Source: Candidatus Omnitrophota bacterium (GTDB lineage: Bacteria > Omnitrophota > Gorgyraeia > Gygaellales > Profunditerraquicolaceae). From it: DNA of 12,841 nt. A model generated the notes under the pieces. That model did no database searches. It was not told the origin of the DNA and saw only the letters and a list, made by a program, of their open reading frames with translations. Positions 7,176 through 12,841 of the stretch are shown here, piece by piece (positions within the stretch are counted from its first letter, which is position 1; every line of letters begins with the position of its first letter). The DNA lies in contig JALNZI010000029.1 of NCBI GenBank assembly GCA_023229385.1, positions 1-12,841 of the forward strand, in the 5' to 3' direction. Made by a program: the position numbers and the translations under genes.

Positions 7176-9257
7176 TTAACTGCTTTGCTCAGCCTGTTTT
7201 TTACTTAAATTAATCCGGCCCAGCTCATCAACACCAATAACCTTGACTTTAAATTCATCACCAACTTTTACTATATCCTCAACCTTTTTCACAAAAGTGC
7301 TTGATAATTCAGAAACATGCACCAGGCCTTCTTTACGCGGGGCTATCTCCACAAACACACCGAATTGCATAATCCGTTTTACCTTGCCAAAATAAATCCG
7401 GCCCACTTCTACATCATCAGTAATCGCCCGGATCATTTTTATCGCAGCATCAGATTTACTCGCGTCGGTTGAACCGACCAAAACCGTACCATCATCTTTT
7501 ATATCAATACTGGCGCCGGTGGCGGCAATTATAGCCTTAATGTTTTTGCCTCCCGGGCCGATAAGTTCGCCGATCTTTTCGGTATTAATCTTTAAAACAT
7601 CAATGCGCGGCGCAAAGCTGGAAAGCTCTTCTCTTGGGCTGTTTAACGCAGTGCTCATTTTATCAAGAATAAAGAATCTTGCCTCTTTGGACTGCGCAAG
7701 GCAATCCTTAAGCAACTCCAGAGTAATCCCATCAATTTTAAGATCCAACTGCACAGCAGTAACCCCCTGGCGTGTACCGGCAACTTTAAAATCCATATCG
7801 CCAAAATGATCCTCTAACCCAGCAATATCCGTTAAAATTACCGTTTTATTACCTTCTTTAACTAAACCTAAAGCGACTCCGCCAACCGCTTCCTTAATTG
7901 GAACTCCAGCATCCATTAACGATAAGGTAGCAGCACAAACAGAAGCCATGCTGCTTGAACCATTAGATTCTAAGATTTCAGAAACTACCCTTACGGTATA
8001 AGGAAATTTCTCCTTAGAAGGCAATACCGCAAGTAACGCCTTTTCTGCCAATGCACCATGGCCAATCTCACGCCTGCCGGGGCTGCGCATAGGCCTTGTC
8101 TCGCCTACACTAAAAGAAGGAAAATTATAGTGCAGCATAAAAGATTTCTTCTTTTCCCCTTCCAACGACTCAATCAGCTGCTCATCTTCACCTGTACCTA
8201 AAGTAGTTACAGCTAAACTCTGAGTTTGCCCGCGGGTAAAAAGACTTGAGCCATGGGTACGCGGAAGAACAGATACCTCGCAGCTGATCGGACGAATTTC
8301 TTTAAAAGAACGTCCGTCAATACGAAGATTTTCTTCAGTAATCATCTTACGTACCTGTTTCTTCTCTACCTCATGTAAGCCAACAAGTATATCCGCCGCC
8401 AGGAATCCTTCGCTAGTTAACTGTGTTTCTAATTCCTTGGTCAATAAATCAACCGCCTCTTCACGCTCTTCCTTCTTACTCAACTTATATACTTTATTTA
8501 ATTTCTCCTTAGAAAGCGACTCGATCTTTTGCATTAATGCCGGATCAATCAATTTAAGTTCAACTTTCGCTTTTTCCACGCCGTAAAGACGGCAGAATTC
8601 TTCCTGCATACTGATTATGGGTTTTAAACTCTCCATACCAAATTTTACAGCTTCAAGGTAGACTTCTTCGGAAACCTCTTTGGCTTTTGATTCCAGCATC
8701 ACTACGCCACTTTTATTTCCAGCTACGACTACTTCTAAGTCGGCGCTCTCCAGCTCGGCATAAGTAGGATTTAAAACAAGTTCATTATTTATCCTGGCTA
8801 CCCGGCAACTGGCTAATGGTCCGTTAAAAGGAATATCTGAAATGGACAAAGCCGCGCTTGCCCCGATCAAAGCCAGGACATTCGGGTCATTCTCTCCATC
8901 GCTTGAGAGGACAATCGCGATAACCTGGACTTCATTTAAAAACCCTTCGGGAAATAACGGGCGTATTGGACGATCAATAAGACGTGAACCTAAAATTTCA
9001 TTTTCTGAAGGCCGGCCTTCACGCTTAAAAAAACCACCGGGAAACCTGCCGGCGGCATAAGTCTTTTCCTGGTACTCTACGGTTAAAGGGAAAAAATCCT
9101 GGCCTTCTTTTATTCCTTTAGACATACAGGCAGTAACCAAAATTACAGTCGATCCATAAGTAACTGTAACCGAACCATTGGCCTGTTTAGCAACTCTACC
9201 AGTCTCTAGGATAAGATCATTTTTTCCAAATTTGATTTTTAAGCTTTTATTTTGCAT
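7176..9257 (-). CDS. pnp: Polyribonucleotide nucleotidyltransferase (PNPase)
   Basis: PNPase is the phosphorolytic 3'-5' exoribonuclease of mRNA turnover. The 693-residue protein has the full domain set: a first RNase PH domain (about 1-215, with FPEGF at 102-106), a helical linker (about 230-305), and a second catalytic RNase PH domain (about 310-540). The second PH domain carries TRGQTQ at 341-346 and GDMDFKVAG at 486-494, the region of metal-binding acidic residues. A KH domain follows (about 553-612, GxxG loop GPGG at 567-570), then an S1 domain (about 617-685). It lies 45 nt downstream of rpsO in the classical rpsO-pnp order. No RNase III-type leader hairpin of the E. coli kind is evident in that gap. 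The Shine-Dalgarno before the ATG is weak (AAGAG). Confidence 0.98.
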   Translation of the reverse strand: MQNKSLKIKFGKNDLILETGRVAKQANGSVTVTYGSTVILVTACMSKGIKEGQDFFPLTVEYQEKTYAAGRFPGGFFKREGRPSENEILGSRLIDRPIRPLFPEGFLNEVQVIAIVLSSDGENDPNVLALIGASAALSISDIPFNGPLASCRVARINNELVLNPTYAELESADLEVVVAGNKSGVVMLESKAKEVSEEVYLEAVKFGMESLKPIISMQEEFCRLYGVEKAKVELKLIDPALMQKIESLSKEKLNKVYKLSKKEEREEAVDLLTKELETQLTSEGFLAADILVGLHEVEKKQVRKMITEENLRIDGRSFKEIRPISCEVSVLPRTHGSSLFTRGQTQSLAVTTLGTGEDEQLIESLEGEKKKSFMLHYNFPSFSVGETRPMRSPGRREIGHGALAEKALLAVLPSKEKFPYTVRVVSEILESNGSSSMASVCAATLSLMDAGVPIKEAVGGVALGLVKEGNKTVILTDIAGLEDHFGDMDFKVAGTRQGVTAVQLDLKIDGITLELLKDCLAQSKEARFFILDKMSTALNSPREELSSFAPRIDVLKINTEKIGELIGPGGKNIKAIIAATGASIDIKDDGTVLVGSTDASKSDAAIKMIRAITDDVEVGRIYFGKVKRIMQFGVFVEIAPRKEGLVHVSELSSTFVKKVEDIVKVGDEFKVKVIGVDELGRINLSKKQAEQSS

Positions 9258-9302
9258 TATTCAGCTCTTTCTTTTTATTAATAGGTGAAAGATTAAAGGG
9301 GC

Positions 9303-9572
9303 TTACTTTCTCAAGTTAAGTTTTCCCAGGACTTCTTCGTACTTCTTTAAATCTTTGTCCTTGAGATATTTGAGCAGGCTGCGGCGTCTGCCTACCAATA
9401 AAAGCAGGCCACGGCGAGAATGTAGATCCTTTTTATGCGATTTAAAATGCTCACCCAGGGAATTAATCCTCTCGGTCAAAATAGCAATCTGAACCTCGGC
9501 AGAACCGGTATCCCGGGCATGCACCTTAAAATCATTAATCAATTTAGCTTTCTTTTCTTTTACCAAAACCAA
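9303..9572 (-). CDS. rpsO: 30S ribosomal protein S15
   Basis: S15 binds the central domain of 16S rRNA and is an early small-subunit assembly protein. The 89-residue length equals that of the E. coli protein including Met. Family hallmarks are DTGSAEVQIAILTERI at about residues 17-32, HKKDLHSRRGLL at about 46-57 and RRRSLLKYL at about 62-70. The start codon is TTG at 9572. No ATG or GTG is available between the promoter and the conserved N-terminus, and a strong GGGAGGG lies 7 nt upstream of it. The predicted 5' leader is only about 23 nt, leaving no room for the structured S15 autoregulatory leaders known in other bacteria. Confidence 0.97.
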   Translation of the reverse strand: MVLVKEKKAKLINDFKVHARDTGSAEVQIAILTERINSLGEHFKSHKKDLHSRRGLLLLVGRRRSLLKYLKDKDLKKYEEVLGKLNLRK

Positions 9573-9579
9573 TTTTCTT

Positions 9580-9586
9580 CCCTCCC
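9580..9586 (-). promoter_or_regulatory. Shine-Dalgarno of rpsO, fixes a TTG start
   Basis: The purine run GGGAGGG (9586-9580, minus strand) ends 7 nt before the TTG at 9572. This strong site supports the non-ATG start of the S15 gene. Confidence 0.8.
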
Positions 9587-9601
9587 TTTCTAATTCAAAT
9601 T

Positions 9602-9630
9602 ATTATACGATAACTCACTTAGCAAGTCAA
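9602..9630 (-). promoter_or_regulatory. Sigma70-like promoter of the rpsO-pgpA operon
   Basis: On the minus strand TTGACT (9630-9625) and TATAAT (9607-9602) are separated by exactly 17 nt, 11 of 12 consensus bases. The predicted start near 9595 gives a 5' leader of about 23 nt to the rpsO TTG. No other comparably good promoter was noticed within the operon. Confidence 0.8.
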
Positions 9631-9654
9631 TGATTTAATAAATATACGCTAAGT
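9617..9654. repeat. Inverted repeat flanking the rpsO -35 element
   Basis: ACTTAGC (9617-9623) and GCTAAGT (9648-9654) are perfect 7-bp inverted arms separated by 24 nt. The -35 hexamer of the rpsO promoter lies between them, and the left arm lies in the promoter spacer. It could be an operator, or chance in AT-rich intergenic DNA. No T-run follows on either strand in terminator position. Confidence 0.35.
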
Positions 9655-9691
9655 TATTTTGATTTTTTAATATTGTACCACAAGAATCCAG

Positions 9692-10105
9692 TTATGCAAC
9701 CTCAATTTCTCGGATTTTTCTGCGCAGTGACTTCTTTTCAGAATGCCGGCGTTTACGTTCAAGGATCCTTAGTTTTATTTTTTTCGGCTTCTTGCGCCTT
9801 GAGCGCATAATCTTTGCCTTAAGCGACTGCTTTTGCAAAAAATCATGCTTGATCTTATTTTCAATCTTGCTCAAAAGAATGTGCCTTGCCAGATTACGGT
9901 TAAGTATCTGGTAACGCTGGCTCTGGCATTTTACCTCCAGGCCCGTAGGCAGGTGTTTTAAATACACACAGGTAGCTGTTTTATTAACATTCTGGCCGCC
10001 TGGACCGCTTGAACGGATAAAATTTTCAACAATATCTTCTTCGCGCACCCCCAAAGCAAGCATTTTCTTTTCTAAGGATGTCATTTCCTTAGCGATAGTT
10101 GCCAT
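9692..10105 (-). CDS. Small GGQ-domain peptide chain release factor-like protein (C12orf65-like)
   Basis: This 137-residue protein contains the class I release-factor catalytic domain. Residues 32-42 read SSGPGGQNVNK, with the GGQ at 36-38 that triggers peptidyl-tRNA hydrolysis. HLPTGLEVKCQ and RYQILNRNLARHIL follow, then a very basic C-terminal tail (about 93-137, rich in Lys/Arg). The codon-recognition domains of RF1/RF2 are missing, so it should act in a codon-independent manner. This fits ribosome rescue by ArfB-like or, closer in sequence pattern (GPGGQxxNKT...HxPxGxxVKC), mitochondrial C12orf65/MTRFR-like factors. An AAGGAG Shine-Dalgarno about 9 nt before the ATG supports the start. 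It is the last gene of the operon entering from the right, 27 nt after its upstream neighbour. No intrinsic terminator follows it. Confidence 0.85.
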   Translation of the reverse strand: MATIAKEMTSLEKKMLALGVREEDIVENFIRSSGPGGQNVNKTATCVYLKHLPTGLEVKCQSQRYQILNRNLARHILLSKIENKIKHDFLQKQSLKAKIMRSRRKKPKKIKLRILERKRRHSEKKSLRRKIREIEVA

Positions 10106-10132
10106 AGGGACTTCTCCTTTTTACTTACCTGA

Positions 10133-10792
10133 TCAGGCAGTAAATTCAGCGTCAATCTTCTTAATCAAAACATCGATCTCTTTAATTAAAGGCGCAGGAA
10201 GCATTTTTAAAATCTCCACTTCCTGTTTCAAAGCGCGCAGCTGGCCTAAAAGCCTCCTGAGGACAGCCTGTTTTCTTTTTTCCTGCGCCTCTTCAGGTTC
10301 CAGCTCCTGGCGCTGCCGGATAATTACCCCCAGATTCTTCTTTAACTCCTGCGCATCCCTGCCTTTCTCAAAAATTTCTTTTTTGAGATTACTATATTCA
10401 CGCTCATCCAAAACTTTCTTATTTTTTGCCTGGCGCAGGATATCTACCGATTCATAACTGGGAATAGTGGCGGCCTGGCTTGCTTCTGCGTAATCACTTT
10501 TTAAATACTGCGGTTCTTCTTTTTCCAGGAAATAGTATGATTTGAGCAATTTCATTGCCGTCTGTTTACGGATGCCTATCTCACGGCTGGCATAAACATC
10601 AAAATTTGCATACCCCCACTCTTTATACATCTTATCTTTCCAAACCGAATAAAGAGAACGTCCCAATTCTATCCAGGAACACTTAAAATTCTTAGCGCTT
10701 TCTAAAATATGATAGCGCAAAGAACCACTGTCCAGGCTGCCCATTTTTTCTTCGATATTTCTTAATGATTTTGTTTTTACCTCATCATCCAT
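10133..10792 (-). CDS. Hypothetical protein with HTH-like N-terminal half and coiled-coil C-terminal half
   Basis: I do not recognise a named family for this 219-residue protein. It has no signal peptide or membrane span and should be cytoplasmic. Residues 36-90 form a helical, aromatic-rich block (LGRSLYSVWKDKMYKEWGY, then EIGIRKQTAMKLLKSYYFLE) with the look of a helix-turn-helix or small helical adaptor. Residues 115-195 are strongly charged and heptad-like, suggesting a coiled coil. The C-terminus has two more amphipathic helices. The start ATG follows a GGGAG Shine-Dalgarno that lies in the last codons of the upstream gene, only 2 nt after its stop, so expression is probably coupled. A DNA-binding or scaffold role is possible but unproven. 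Confidence 0.75.
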   Translation of the reverse strand: MDDEVKTKSLRNIEEKMGSLDSGSLRYHILESAKNFKCSWIELGRSLYSVWKDKMYKEWGYANFDVYASREIGIRKQTAMKLLKSYYFLEKEEPQYLKSDYAEASQAATIPSYESVDILRQAKNKKVLDEREYSNLKKEIFEKGRDAQELKKNLGVIIRQRQELEPEEAQEKRKQAVLRRLLGQLRALKQEVEILKMLPAPLIKEIDVLIKKIDAEFTA

Positions 10793-10794
10793 TG

Positions 10795-11865
10795 CTATCT
10801 CCCGAATATGTCTTCTAAATCCTTGCTATAACCTTTGAATTTATCGATCACATTGCTTACCTTATCCACTATCTGTTCCGGCGACTGGCTGGCTAAATTT
10901 TTCATCGCCGCTTTTAAAATTATACTTTTTAACTTATCTTTGCTCAAGGCCGGGTTATCCAACCGGGTATCAACATCAAAAACTAAATGCAAATTCCCCT
11001 TACTGTCAGTAAAAAAATCCAGGGCATCCTTAGCTAAATCAAAACTCAACTCCTCCTCCGCCTGGTTCTCTTCGTAAACAAGGCTGGAAAGATTAAAATC
11101 AGTATTAATCTTCAAAGCGTTATTCCTGGCTTTAAAGATTGAATCCAGGTCAAGTTTTGCCGAAAGAAGCTTCTTATTTGAGATAAAATTGCCATAGTAT
11201 GGAGAGAAATTAGTTATGTCCATACCCTTGATCTCGAATTTTGCGTCCATATCCCGAGCCGGATAATCAAGCCAACCGGAAAAAACAATAATCCCAAAGG
11301 CTTTGCCCGCCGGGCTTGCCAGCTGACAGCTTAAGCTAAAGTTTGTAGCCAACGATGTCACGGGCAGAGAAACCTTAGTCACGCTTATATTTAATTTATC
11401 AACAATAACCTGAAAGCCCGCGGCGTTTATTTTCTTATCTGTAAAAATTATTTTTCCGTCCTGGAGCTTAAGGCTGGTCGGATAAATCTCCGGGGCCTTA
11501 GCCCCTGGCTTGGCCTCGATAACCGGCAGGTTTAATTTTCCGTCCGCGCCCTGTTCAAGGTTAATCACCGGCTCAGTAATAGTTAAACCATGTATAACTA
11601 CCTTGCCAAATAATAAAGCGATTAAGTTCGGAGAGAAAGATATCTTCTTTATATTCGCCAGACTCCCAATCTCCAGCTTCTCAAGGGTAATAGTAAAAGG
11701 CAGGCTTAAGCTTATTTTACCCAGACTGGCCTTAACTTTTAAATTCTTTTCTATCTGGTCTTCAATAATCTTAGGCGCATAAACCCCCACCAGGACACTA
11801 GCAACAAGAAAGATAACCAATAAAATTACAAACAAAGAAATAAGCAACTTATACCGTTTTTTCAT
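10795..11865 (-). CDS. DUF748/AsmA-like membrane-anchored periplasmic protein
   Basis: This 356-residue protein has a short basic N-terminus, one hydrophobic anchor (about residues 8-28) and then a beta-rich region of repeated short strands, expected in the periplasm. Residues 85-115 (GKVVIHGLTITEPVINLEQ, then DGKLNLP) match the AsmA-type pattern in which a ligand-like strand is followed by DGxxNL. Residues 217-240 (ITNFSPYYGNFISNKKLLSAKLDL) match the DUF748 pattern. Related AsmA/TamB/YhdP proteins bridge inner and outer membranes and move phospholipid; this one is much shorter than YhdP or TamB. The family membership implies an outer membrane. It lies 8 nt after the preceding membrane-protein gene, with AGGA as Shine-Dalgarno, and 2 nt before the next gene. 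Confidence 0.8.
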   Translation of the reverse strand: MKKRYKLLISLFVILLVIFLVASVLVGVYAPKIIEDQIEKNLKVKASLGKISLSLPFTITLEKLEIGSLANIKKISFSPNLIALLFGKVVIHGLTITEPVINLEQGADGKLNLPVIEAKPGAKAPEIYPTSLKLQDGKIIFTDKKINAAGFQVIVDKLNISVTKVSLPVTSLATNFSLSCQLASPAGKAFGIIVFSGWLDYPARDMDAKFEIKGMDITNFSPYYGNFISNKKLLSAKLDLDSIFKARNNALKINTDFNLSSLVYEENQAEEELSFDLAKDALDFFTDSKGNLHLVFDVDTRLDNPALSKDKLKSIILKAAMKNLASQSPEQIVDKVSNVIDKFKGYSKDLEDIFGR

Positions 11866-11873
11866 TTACAATC

Positions 11874-12404
11874 CTATTCTTTAATTTTTGGCAACAGCTG
11901 ACGACTGAACCTAAAAAGGCTAACCAGGCCAATGCCTAAATACGACCACAGGGTAAGCCAGAGTCCGGCAGTAATAACTACGTGCATGACAAATTTGTCT
12001 AAATTTGTTTTCAAGATCTGATAGGTAACCACGGAAAAAATCGCCACCCCCAATATCCCTATCCCCAGATTAACCCATTTATTTCTACCAAGAAATAAGA
12101 CTGACAATAACAAGGCAACCGCCAAACCGGGGATCCCCCAGATTAACCAGCTCTTTTTGTCTGCATCGGTTACCCCGGGATTAAATATTTTAATAATACT
12201 GATCATAATTTTTGCGTCCGGTCCATTGGCTAAGATAGGCACCTGAAATCCACTAATCGTCTTAAGGCTGGCTTTTTCTTCACCGCTAAAAAACTTAGAT
12301 ATACCACCGGCGATACGTGATTCCACGCTAACCCAGGGAAGAAAAAATGAAACGCAAATTATAATTGCAAAAACCAGTACAACTAAATTGCCTATTTTAT
12401 TCAT
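11874..12404 (-). CDS. Hypothetical four-helix inner-membrane protein
   Basis: I do not recognise the family. The 176-residue protein has four predicted membrane spans at about residues 5-24, 84-105, 109-131 and 139-165. The loop between the first two (about 25-83) is large, probably extracytoplasmic, and contains SGFQVPILANGPDAK. It ends in a short basic tail (RQLLPKIKE). The ATG at 12404 lies 6 nt after AAAGGAG, which is inside the end of the acetolactate decarboxylase gene; the two overlap by 8 nt. The small size and hydrophobicity give no enzymatic clue. Its place next to a DUF748 protein hints at an envelope role, by inference only. Confidence 0.75.
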   Translation of the reverse strand: MNKIGNLVVLVFAIIICVSFFLPWVSVESRIAGGISKFFSGEEKASLKTISGFQVPILANGPDAKIMISIIKIFNPGVTDADKKSWLIWGIPGLAVALLLSVLFLGRNKWVNLGIGILGVAIFSVVTYQILKTNLDKFVMHVVITAGLWLTLWSYLGIGLVSLFRFSRQLLPKIKE

Positions 12405-12841
12405 TTTTTACTCCTTTCTCTTCAGCTCCATTAAGATCAAGGCTAAGAAACTCCGGGTTTGTCGGCAAGCTCACATAAAAATCTGCGGTCTCATCAATTT
12501 CAACCTTTGCTCCGGATACCCGAAGATCCAGAAGGTGACCGCCGCTTTTCTTGTCTGCGCTAATAAAATGCAGGTGATAGCCTCCCACGCTAAGATTTTT
12601 GGAATATTCCGGAGAACGAAAACCAATCACGGTCCCTTCGATATCATTAAATTCAAACACCTTCTGCTCTTTAACCGCCTGATCAAGATCCGGATACGGT
12701 TTAGCCTGTTTAGGGACACTCCTGGTTTTCACATACTTAAAGCGGCCGTTGATTTTTACCGCATAAAAAATATTCTTTGAAGGCAATAGTTTGTCCAGGC
12801 GCTGTTTTAAATCTGCATAATTTAATTCAGTATCAACAGTA
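12397..12841 (-). CDS. budA: Alpha-acetolactate decarboxylase, 5' end cut by window
   Basis: This enzyme (BudA/AlsD) decarboxylates alpha-acetolactate to acetoin in butanediol/acetoin metabolism. The 147 visible C-terminal residues track Bacillus AlsD closely, for example LLPSKNIFYAVKINGRFKYV, RSVPKQAKPYPDL, IEGTVIGFRSPEY and GGYHLHFISADKKSGGH. The metal-binding histidines of the family are present (GYHLHF and the GGH that follows), as is the conserved Arg in GFRSP. The frame stays open to the right edge, so about 100 N-terminal residues are missing. The TTG at 12786 aligns inside the family's conserved region and is not the start. No signal peptide can be judged. It overlaps the next gene by 8 nt and heads the visible part of the operon. 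Its metabolic partner acetolactate synthase is not in view. Confidence 0.93.
   Translation of the reverse strand, partial: TVDTELNYADLKQRLDKLLPSKNIFYAVKINGRFKYVKTRSVPKQAKPYPDLDQAVKEQKVFEFNDIEGTVIGFRSPEYSKNLSVGGYHLHFISADKKSGGHLLDLRVSGAKVEIDETADFYVSLPTNPEFLSLDLNGAEEKGVKNE

Noticed and set aside
9258..9302. RNase III-type or S15/PNPase autoregulatory hairpin between rpsO and pnp
   Set aside because: No stable stem is visible in the 45 nt gap.
12397..12780. Plus-strand open frame opposite acetolactate decarboxylase
   Set aside because: The minus strand carries a strongly conserved enzyme, and the plus frame shows no family features.
12784..12786. TTG as the start of a short 129-residue acetolactate decarboxylase
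   Set aside because: The frame continues upstream to the window edge, and conserved family sequence precedes this codon.

Overview
The window is a compact bacterial chromosomal segment of moderate GC with ordinary housekeeping content. It holds no mobile element, CRISPR array, tRNA or rRNA that I can see. An AsmA/DUF748-type envelope protein suggests a diderm cell. The mix of core genes with lineage-restricted hypotheticals resembles little-studied candidate phyla such as Omnitrophota or Elusimicrobiota. That placement is a low-confidence inference from gene content, not a computed result.

Layout, left to right. Positions 1-836 carry ribB on the minus strand (cut by the window edge). Upstream of it are an intrinsic terminator, an FMN riboswitch and a sigma70-like promoter. 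The riboswitch looks like a transcription-terminating OFF switch, and the 5' strand of its P1 helix can also pair with the terminator's first arm. Back-to-back with it, on the plus strand, is a second promoter sharing the same -35 bases. It drives pncC (the stand-alone CinA C-terminal domain) and thpR, which overlap. This promoter would start transcription at or next to the pncC ATG, so the mRNA is probably leaderless.

Positions 1851-9630 are one long minus-strand operon read from right to left: rpsO, pnp, ftsK, rodZ, rimO, pgsA, pgpA. A near-consensus promoter precedes rpsO. The last five genes are joined by four consecutive 4-nt ATGA stop/start overlaps, implying translational coupling. The operon combines translation and RNA turnover (S15, PNPase, S12 modification), chromosome segregation (FtsK), cell shape (RodZ) and the two consecutive steps of phosphatidylglycerol synthesis (PgsA, PgpA). 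It ends tail-to-tail with thpR in a 40-bp overlap and has no visible terminator.

Positions 9692-12841 are a second tightly packed minus-strand operon entering from beyond the right edge: acetolactate decarboxylase (5' end missing), a four-helix membrane protein, a DUF748/AsmA-like protein, an unrecognised HTH-like/coiled-coil protein and a small GGQ release-factor-like protein. I see no intrinsic terminator between it and rpsO, so readthrough into the ribosomal operon is possible.

The most interesting points are the shared -35 divergent promoter with a leaderless pncC, the riboswitch/antiterminator wiring, the chain of four ATGA overlaps, an Arg-to-Gln change in the PgsA signature motif, and the C12orf65-like rescue factor in an operon of uncharacterised genes. 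I found no convincing evidence of a wholly new multi-gene system.
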